Shown piece after piece: positions 1-5,000 of a stretch of DNA of 5,366 bases; positions within the stretch are counted from its first letter, which is position 1, and the number at the start of each line of letters is the position of its first letter. The position numbers and the translations under genes are program-made. The notes beneath the pieces were generated by a model. It had not been told where the DNA came from and searched no databases. It saw only the letters and a program-made list of their open reading frames with translations. The stretch is from the NCBI GenBank assembly GCA_964484515.1, contig CAZAGT010000352.1, positions 1 through 5,366 of the forward strand. Reading direction: 5' to 3'. This stretch comes from CAZAGT01 sp964484515 (GTDB taxonomy: Bacteria > Desulfobacterota > DSM-4660 > Desulfatiglandales > HGW-15).

Positions 1-56
1 CCTGTGAGGAGCCCGATCTTTATTGCCGGGGGACCTGGTTTTCTGGGGGAAAGCCC

Positions 57-1139
57 ATGTTTCAGATGAAGAAGAAATCCAAGTGGTCGGCACTGAAGTC
101 GGGTCTGGTCATCTCATTGGCGCTTTTGATCTTGTTTGTGGTTGTCTTGTACGCGGGCACCCTTAGGGAGGTATTCACACCCACTGTCGAGTTGAGGGCT
201 CGGTTCCAGGACGTGAAAGGTTTGAGCCGGGGGGCGCCGGTCTGGTTGTTCGGGACCGAAGTAGGGTCGGTTCGCAAGATCGAGCTCGATCCCAAGCTAG
301 GACCGATTGTCACCTTTTCGATCAACAAAAAGGCGGAACCCTTTCTGAGGAGCGATTCAGAGGCGAAAGTGATGACGATGGGGTTGCTGGGAGATATCTA
401 CCTGGAATTGACCCCGGGCTCACCCGAGACGCCTCCCCTTCGGCCCGGGGAGTTGATTAAAGGAACCACTCCGGCGGGATACACCAAGGTGGTGGAGGGC
501 AGCGACCGGGCGATCAAGAAGGCGACGGAACTCATCACGAAAGTGGAAGACCTGATCGTCACTATCGGCCAGGGTCAGGGAACGATCGCGAAGCTGATCA
601 ATCATCCCGAGCTTTACGACGAGCTCGTGAAATTGACCGCGGCACTTCACGTGGCGCTCGAGAGGATGGAAGAATCGCATGGGACCCTCAAACTGCTCCT
701 TGAGGACCCCACGCTTTACAACAATCTGACGGCCACTGCGGCCTCGATGAAGGAGTGGAGCGAAACCCTGGACAAAAGCGCGGGCACGTTAGGGAAGCTC
801 ATCAAAGATCCCTCCCTTTACAACAGGGCCCTGGCAGTCGTCTCGAACCTGGAAAGAATCACAGGTGACCTGGACTTGGGGCGGGGGAGTCTCGGCAAAC
901 TCCTGATCGACCCTGCGCTCTATGACAACCTCAACAGGAGCGCCCAAAATCTGGACGGTATTCTGTCGCGCATCGACCGGGGCCAAGGCGTGGCTGGTGC
1001 ATTGATCAGCGATGAAAAGATGGTCGCTGAGTTCAACGATATCCTGCAGGAAATTCGTGACCTCGCGGAAGAGACGAAGGATGTGCTCAAAGATGTGAAA
1101 GAGCATCCGAATAAGTACTTCAAGTTCAGTCTCTTTTGA
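57..1139 (+). CDS. MCE/MlaD-family lipid-transport substrate-binding protein with five 34-residue C-terminal repeats
   Basis: This is a 360-residue, inner-membrane-anchored periplasmic protein of the MCE (MlaD) family. In such systems it is the lipid-binding partner of an MlaE permease and MlaF ATPase. A basic N-terminus (KKKSKW) precedes one hydrophobic helix at about residues 15-34. The MCE domain covers about 43-120, with the family-typical stretches VKGLSRGAPVWLFGTEVG and GLLGDIYLELTPGS. After a linker come five repeats (175-344), and the protein ends in KYFKFSLF, an ending I know from long MCE proteins. No lipobox is visible, so it is an anchored protein rather than a lipoprotein. ATG 57 is preferred over ATG 66 because GGGGGA lies about 6 bases upstream of the former. 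Neither a permease nor an ATPase gene is in the window; an operon would place them upstream, but the 56 bases before the start are too few to tell. Transported lipid is unknown. The family call is firm, the specific system is not. Confidence 0.93.
   Translation: MFQMKKKSKWSALKSGLVISLALLILFVVVLYAGTLREVFTPTVELRARFQDVKGLSRGAPVWLFGTEVGSVRKIELDPKLGPIVTFSINKKAEPFLRSDSEAKVMTMGLLGDIYLELTPGSPETPPLRPGELIKGTTPAGYTKVVEGSDRAIKKATELITKVEDLIVTIGQGQGTIAKLINHPELYDELVKLTAALHVALERMEESHGTLKLLLEDPTLYNNLTATAASMKEWSETLDKSAGTLGKLIKDPSLYNRALAVVSNLERITGDLDLGRGSLGKLLIDPALYDNLNRSAQNLDGILSRIDRGQGVAGALISDEKMVAEFNDILQEIRDLAEETKDVLKDVKEHPNKYFKFSLF
579..1088 (+). repeat. Five tandem 34-residue (102-bp) protein repeats in the MlaD-family gene
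   Basis: Residues 175-208, 209-242, 243-276, 277-310 and 311-344 each begin with a Gly-Thr/Ser/Val turn. Four of the five then read roughly G-T/S-L/I-x-K/L-L-I/L-x-D/H-P-x-L-Y-N/D, followed by a helix. The key glycines are G175, G209, G243, G277 and G311, spaced exactly 34 residues apart with no insertion. The fifth copy is the most diverged (GVAGALISDEKMV). The DNA copies are strongly diverged, so this is an old protein repeat and not a recent DNA duplication. Related 'GTLGKLL-DPxLY' repeats are known in other long MCE proteins. I infer a regular helical stalk extending from the MCE ring into the periplasm. Confidence 0.9.
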
Positions 1140-1239
1140 CGCCGGCCGCCACTCGCGCCTGCTCCCGCAGAAGGAATACAAGCGCCTCCTGCAAGAGCCT
1201 AAGGCTGATTCGTTGAATCCTGAAAGAGCGGAGCAAATC

Positions 1240-1641
1240 GTGATCAGAGAGAACCCCACCGCAAGGGAAACATCGGGAGATCGATTGGTCTATTTTGCCG
1301 CTGAGCGGACCCTCCTGTCCTGGGTCCGTGTGGGATTGGCTTTGATGGCCCTCGGATTTGTCGTCGATCGCTTTGGTCTGTCTTTGGGAGAAATGAAACC
1401 CGCTGGCCCGCAGAGTTGGTACGGCGATTTTTTTTCCTCCTGGATCGGAATCGCTTTGGTGTTGGTCGGAATTGCCGCTAACGTGACTGCGACCATAAGG
1501 TACCTGCGCTTTGAGATCCGCTATCATCAAGACCTCGATACCAGACCCGGCTATGGTCTCTCATTGGGCATTTTTCTCACGCTGATCGCCTCAACACTGG
1601 GAATTATCGTCGTCCTTTTTCTGATTCGGACAATCGAATGA
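1240..1641 (+). CDS. DUF202 (YidH-type) three-helix inner-membrane protein
   Basis: This encodes a 133-residue membrane protein of the DUF202 family. The diagnostic stretch AERTLLSWVR (residues 21-30), directly before the first membrane helix, matches the family's 'ERT-LAW-R' signature. Helices lie at about 25-45, 67-87 and 107-130, and the total length is normal for the family. No biochemical function is established for bacterial members. There is no upstream ATG in frame. GTG 1240 is chosen because GGAG sits 6 bases before it. TTG 1213, with TAAGG 8 bases upstream, is a credible alternative and would give 142 residues. The gene starts about 100 bases after the MlaD-family stop on the same strand, with no terminator between, so co-transcription is likely but a shared function is only a guess. 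It converges on the small minus-strand gene, the two stop codons being 17 bases apart. Confidence 0.88.
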   Translation: MIRENPTARETSGDRLVYFAAERTLLSWVRVGLALMALGFVVDRFGLSLGEMKPAGPQSWYGDFFSSWIGIALVLVGIAANVTATIRYLRFEIRYHQDLDTRPGYGLSLGIFLTLIASTLGIIVVLFLIRTIE

Positions 1642-1658
1642 CTCGCCCTCATCATGAA

Positions 1659-1916
1659 TCAAGAGTCTCTGTGGTGCTCGGAAAACCGCATGCCGCCGAT
1701 CGCCCACTTGCCGGCCTTTCTCTTCTCATGGCCGGGTTTCCTGCCTGATTTGGCGATGAAGAGGACGCCGATGTAAATCGCTGGGATCCCGATGAACACT
1801 CCAATGAGCGGCAGGAACGAGAAATCCAACAGGATGGCAATAAGTCCCGCGCCGGCCAATAGGAGCCCGACGACGATGTTTGATGCCTTTTCAAAAAACC
1901 GCTTCTTGCTGTTCAT
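1659..1916 (-). CDS. Small two-helix membrane protein of unknown function
   Basis: This is an 85-residue protein I do not recognise. It begins MNSKKRFFEKASN, has two hydrophobic helices (about 13-30 and 35-54) joined by a short LDFSFLP turn, and ends in a basic tail (SGRKPGHEKRKAGK, about 57-70) and a polar end. The positive-inside rule would place both termini in the cytoplasm. The reading frame stays open far upstream, to 2153, but this start is decided by a near-perfect ribosome binding site. On the minus strand AAGGAGG ends about 8 bases before ATG 1916, and the translation upstream of it looks non-protein-like. The gene stands alone, convergent with the DUF202 gene. A phage-holin-like or stress-envelope peptide is possible, but nothing in the sequence decides it. 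Confidence 0.8.
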   Translation of the reverse strand: MNSKKRFFEKASNIVVGLLLAGAGLIAILLDFSFLPLIGVFIGIPAIYIGVLFIAKSGRKPGHEKRKAGKWAIGGMRFSEHHRDS

Positions 1917-2730
1917 GATTTTCGCCTCCTTAAAAACGCAATCGGCGAGAGAGAGGCACTGGTTGCCGCTGTTCCGCTTGTGCCGCGTACCCATTCCCCC
2001 TCGGAAGAAATTTTGCCTCTCAATACGCCCCTTTATTAAGATAGGCGCGAAAACGGAATCGGAAATGGGGTCTTTCCTGTATTTATCGGCTTGGAGGCTT
2101 CCAAACGGCAAAGGCTCCTTTGCGGGCAAGGGTCCCTGCGTACAGCCCCCCACTTCGAGCGGACAGGCGAGCTAAGGGTTTGATTAAAAGGCCGTATTCA
2201 TCGGCAGGAGCACGGGTCATCGACGACCCCCTGAACGCAACTATTGCCCAAAAGGTATCCGATACACGCTGCTGGAGACCTGCAACTCGTCAGGGACTTG
2301 AAACCAATCCGCATCCGCTGAATCTCAAGAAGCCGGACGGGTCCCAAAGCCCAAATTCAGCCAACCGCAGCGAAGAATACAGCATTGACCCTATTCCTTT
2401 TTCAATAAAGGCTGAGTATATGATTCTGCAGCCGACCGAAGAACGCGGTTTTGATCATACGGGAGGAGCGCCGCATCTCAGTTGGATGGAGTTGAAGCCT
2501 GCTTGGGTGGGCGCGGGAATAACGTGTGACCCCTGTCGTCTCAGGGCATGGCGAGCGCGGGGGATGTTCAAAGTCTCCTTTGCAGCGCAAAAAGGGCTAA
2601 GGTCCGAGGAAGTGAATTCGGAGCGCCTTCAGGGAAACGGAGCGAAAATCGTCTCGTGCGAAGCGCACGATAGGCAAAGAGACCATAACGTTTCAAGGTC
2701 AACAGCGAAGCTGTCGAAAAACCTATTTCT
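1917..2730. other. Long gene-free stretch with several short hairpins
   Basis: About 814 bases carry no coding region I can support. The open frames here lack ribosome binding sites, begin at TTG or lie antisense to the small membrane gene, and give low-complexity, Arg/Ser/Pro-rich translations. The minus-strand end next to 1916 must hold the promoter of the small membrane protein, though I see no clear -35/-10 pair. Perfect short hairpins include 2108-2123 (GCAAAG/CTTTGC), 2214-2229 (GGGTC/GACCC), 2531-2546 (CCCTG/CAGGG), 2579-2591 (TTTGC/GCAAA), 2654-2670 (TCGTGCG/CGCACGA) and 2702-2714 (ACAGC/GCTGT). It could be decayed coding sequence, a further repeat or an unrecognised RNA. Confidence 0.6.
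2651..2683. other. Nested hairpin: 7-bp perfect stem inside an outer GTCTC/GAGAC pair
   Basis: TCGTGCG (2654-2660) pairs perfectly with CGCACGA (2664-2670) around a three-base loop. The flanking GTCTC (2651-2655) and GAGAC (2679-2683) can pair as an alternative or outer stem, overlapping the inner one by two bases. There is no T-run on either side, so it is not an intrinsic terminator. It lies 48 bases left of the MITE-like element and may belong to a larger repeat unit that includes it. Confidence 0.5.
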
Positions 2731-2928
2731 CTGAGGCTGATGGAAAATGTCCAGATGCAAGGCTTCCGAAACCGGGGACCCGCCCCGAAGGGGTGGGGAC
2801 TGAGCCGAGCGAAGCGAAAGTGAAGAAATCCCGAGGAATGAGGCGTATATAGAAGTACGCCGCAGTGACGAGGGATGAGGGTCATCCCGATCCAATCGGG
2901 ACAGATGGGCGTTTTCCGACAGCCTCAG
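2731..2928 (+). repeat. MITE/REP-like structured intergenic element, copy 1, with 27-bp imperfect terminal inverted repeats
   Basis: The left end (2731-2757, starting CTGAGGCTG) matches the reverse complement of the right end (2902-2928, ending CAGCCTCAG) at 21 of 27 positions. Three of the six mismatches would be G-U pairs in RNA. Inside lie hairpins at 2779-2797 (CCCGCCCC/GGGGTGGG, GAA loop), 2842-2861 (GGCGTA/TACGCC), 2872-2888 (GGGATGA/TCATCCC) and 2885-2901 (TCCCGAT/ATCGGGA). The right 97 bases recur inverted at 5270-5366. No transposase and no obvious target-site duplication is seen. The element ends 35 bases before the htrA start codon and therefore forms the htrA leader or promoter region. 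Outer boundaries are uncertain by a few bases. Confidence 0.8.
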
Positions 2929-2948
2929 CATCACAACAAAAATTTCAT

Positions 2949-2956
2949 GAGGAAGG
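2949..2956 (+). promoter_or_regulatory. Ribosome binding site deciding the htrA start
   Basis: GAGGAAGG ends 7 bases before ATG 2964, which is followed at once by a basic, then hydrophobic signal peptide. Two other ATGs nearby (2947 and 2959) are out of frame with the protease. This fixes the start and makes the in-frame ATG at 2865, inside the repeat, unlikely. Confidence 0.75.
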
Positions 2957-2963
2957 GTATGCC

Positions 2964-5000
2964 ATGAAAACGAGAAAAGTCTTTGGCTCCATTTTGGTTA
3001 TGGTGATCTTCCTGGCCCTCGGCGGCCCAGGCCTTTATGCCGTTCATGGAGCGGCTGCGTCCACGGAGAAAGCCACGTCTCCGGCTTCGACTACGGTGCG
3101 ATTGGATAGGCACTTTGAAAAGGCCAAAGAATACATTCAAGAGCAGTTCTACTCAAAAGCCGCCACCGAGGTCCGGAGTGGCGCCGCCATCGTGAACAAT
3201 GTGGCCAAGGACGCAAAGGAAGTGGTCAGGCAATCGCTCTTGCAGGCTGACAAACGATTGGAGGCCCTGGCCGAGGGGCTGGAGGCCGGCACGGTAAAGT
3301 CGGTTGATGATGCGCAGAAGGCCTTTTCGCAGGCCAATAATGCCTTGGCCGAATATTACAGGACGAAAGCCTCTGAGTCCTGGTTGAAAAAGGGGATCTC
3401 AGAGACGGGGGCCTATTTGAGCGAAGCTGCCGCTGCCCTTGAAAAGGCTTGGACATGGTCAGGCCGTCGGTTTGCATCCGGGACAGATGCCGCCATCCGC
3501 TACGCAAGGCAGATGGGGGCTAAGATTACGAATGGAGCAACGTGGAGTTCGACCGAAATCACCAAGGCCTTGGATGACTTGGAGGTGGAAATCGGCAAGT
3601 TCGGACATGTCTCCTCCCAAACAGTTGCGAAAATAACCGTCATGCCCGTCGAGAGTTTGGGGCATGCGATTTCTCATGAGGACCTTGCAACCGCCATCAG
3701 CAAGGTGGCAGAAGAGACCATACCTGCCATCGTGCAGATACAGGTCATCGAACGAAGGGAAGTCCCGAATCCTTTTTTCCCTTTTGAAAAGAGCCCCTCC
3801 CTCCGTCATTACTTTGGTCTTCCCAAGAAGATGCCCAAGAAATTCAAAGAAGAGCGTATCGGCCTGGGAACCGGCATGATCCTGAATCCCGAAGGCTACG
3901 TTCTATCAAATAACCACGTGGTTGGCGGGGCCACAGAGATCAAGGTTCTTTTATCCAATGGGGATGAGTATCCGGCCAAGCTTATCGGCACGGACCCCAA
4001 GACCGACCTCGGCGTCATAAAGATATCTGCGAACAAGCCTCTTCCCTATGTTAACTTTGGGGACTCAGATCAAGTCGTGGTTGGTCAGTGGGTGGTCGCT
4101 ATCGGGCATCCAAGCGGATTGGACGAGAGCGTGACTCAGGGGATTATCAGCGCCAAGCACCGAGCGGGGATAACGGATCCGAGCAGTTATCAGGATTTCC
4201 TCCAGACTGACGCGGCCATCAACCCCGGAAATAGTGGAGGTCCTCTGCTGACGCTTCGAGGGCTGGTCATCGGTGTCACCTCGGCTATTGCCACCCAATC
4301 CGGTGGGTTTGAAGGAATCGGATTTGCCATTCCCAGCAACATGGCGGTTCACATAGCCAATGCCTTGATCGCCAATGGTAAGGTGGTACGTGGATGGTTA
4401 GGGGTGAATACTCAGGAGGTCACCTCGAAGCTGGCCAAGTCCTTGGATCTGCCTGCACCAAAGGGGGCGTTCATCGCCGGGGTGATGAAAGGCGGCCCGG
4501 CGGATGAGGCCGGCCTGAAAAAGGGAGATGTGATTCTGGAATACCGGGGCCAAGAGGTTGACGATGCCTCCGAGCTGAGGAATAAGGTGGCCGATACGCC
4601 TGTCGGTGAAGAGGTGAACGTGGTGGTCTGGCGCGACAAGGAGAAGAAGACGCTGGCCGTCAAGATCCGAAACCTGGAAGAGTTATGGAAGAAACTGGCC
4701 GCTGTCGTGAAAGAGCGCCTCGGGGTTACCGTGGGACCTGTAACACCAAAGGAAGCGGCAAATTATGGCCTCGCTGAACCCCAGGGTGTCAGCATTGAGT
4801 GGGTCGATCCCACGGGTCCTCTCGGCAAAGTGGGATTTGAAAAAGGGGACCTGATTTTGGGAATCGACAGGGTCCCGGTATCCGGTGTTGACTCGTTTGC
4901 CAGCATGGTCGACAGTGTGCCCCACGACCAAGAGGTGGTCTTGCTCGCCGTGGATCACCGCACCGGCAACACCACCTACGTGAAAGTGAAGTTGAACTAA
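2964..5000 (+). CDS. htrA: Periplasmic Deg/HtrA serine protease with two PDZ domains and an extra N-terminal helical domain
   Basis: This is a 678-residue secreted protease/chaperone that would degrade or refold misfolded envelope proteins. A signal peptide (MKTRKVFGSI..., hydrophobic core about 8-24) probably ends near the Ala-rich HGAAAS. Residues about 45-217 form an Ala/Glu/Lys-rich, all-helical domain absent from ordinary DegP/DegQ. The trypsin-like domain spans about 239-472, with a DegP-like LA loop rich in Phe and Pro (PNPFFPFEK). The triad is His318 (SNNHVV), Asp348 (KTDLGV) and Ser424 (NPGNSGGP). PDZ1 covers about 474-567 (GWLGV start) and PDZ2 about 582-677. ATG 2964 is chosen because GAGGAAGG lies 7 bases upstream and a signal peptide follows. 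The longer frame from ATG 2865 starts inside the repeat and would bury the signal peptide. Typical DegP is about 450-475 residues, so the extra length is the helical domain. It is a single-gene unit. The protease call is certain; degP versus degQ is not resolved. Confidence 0.95.
   Translation: MKTRKVFGSILVMVIFLALGGPGLYAVHGAAASTEKATSPASTTVRLDRHFEKAKEYIQEQFYSKAATEVRSGAAIVNNVAKDAKEVVRQSLLQADKRLEALAEGLEAGTVKSVDDAQKAFSQANNALAEYYRTKASESWLKKGISETGAYLSEAAAALEKAWTWSGRRFASGTDAAIRYARQMGAKITNGATWSSTEITKALDDLEVEIGKFGHVSSQTVAKITVMPVESLGHAISHEDLATAISKVAEETIPAIVQIQVIERREVPNPFFPFEKSPSLRHYFGLPKKMPKKFKEERIGLGTGMILNPEGYVLSNNHVVGGATEIKVLLSNGDEYPAKLIGTDPKTDLGVIKISANKPLPYVNFGDSDQVVVGQWVVAIGHPSGLDESVTQGIISAKHRAGITDPSSYQDFLQTDAAINPGNSGGPLLTLRGLVIGVTSAIATQSGGFEGIGFAIPSNMAVHIANALIANGKVVRGWLGVNTQEVTSKLAKSLDLPAPKGAFIAGVMKGGPADEAGLKKGDVILEYRGQEVDDASELRNKVADTPVGEEVNVVVWRDKEKKTLAVKIRNLEELWKKLAAVVKERLGVTVGPVTPKEAANYGLAEPQGVSIEWVDPTGPLGKVGFEKGDLILGIDRVPVSGVDSFASMVDSVPHDQEVVLLAVDHRTGNTTYVKVKLN

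Noticed and set aside
1..56. 3' end of an upstream gene such as an MlaF ATPase
   Set aside because: A TGA at 5-7 could be a stop, but 56 bases give no recognisable protein ending.
1624..1639. ATTCG/CGAAT hairpin at the end of the DUF202 gene as a terminator
   Set aside because: The stem is only 5 bp, lies within the coding sequence, and has no T-run on either strand.
2080..2145. Possible c-di-GMP-type riboswitch
   Set aside because: There are isolated GGCAAAG- and GGGTCC-like words, but their order and the pairing partners do not fit the conserved core.
1917..2153. N-terminal extension of the small minus-strand membrane protein
   Set aside because: The AAGGAGG site just before ATG 1916 fixes the start, and the upstream translation looks like untranslated sequence.
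1792..2175. Plus-strand open frame of 127 codons
   Set aside because: Its first third is antisense to the small membrane gene, which has a far better start signal, and the product looks random.
2120..2734. Open frame of 204 codons on the plus strand
   Set aside because: It starts at TTG without a ribosome binding site, has an Arg/Ser/Pro-rich non-protein-like composition, matches no family I know and ends in the left edge of the repeat.
2629..2934. Minus-strand open frames across copy 1 of the repeat
   Set aside because: They are translations of the repeat element and its left flank, with no ribosome binding site or conserved domain.
2865..2963. Longer htrA start at ATG 2865, adding 33 residues
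   Set aside because: The ATG lies inside the repeat, has no matching ribosome binding site, and would place a polar segment before the signal peptide. ATG 2964 has a good site and a normal signal peptide.
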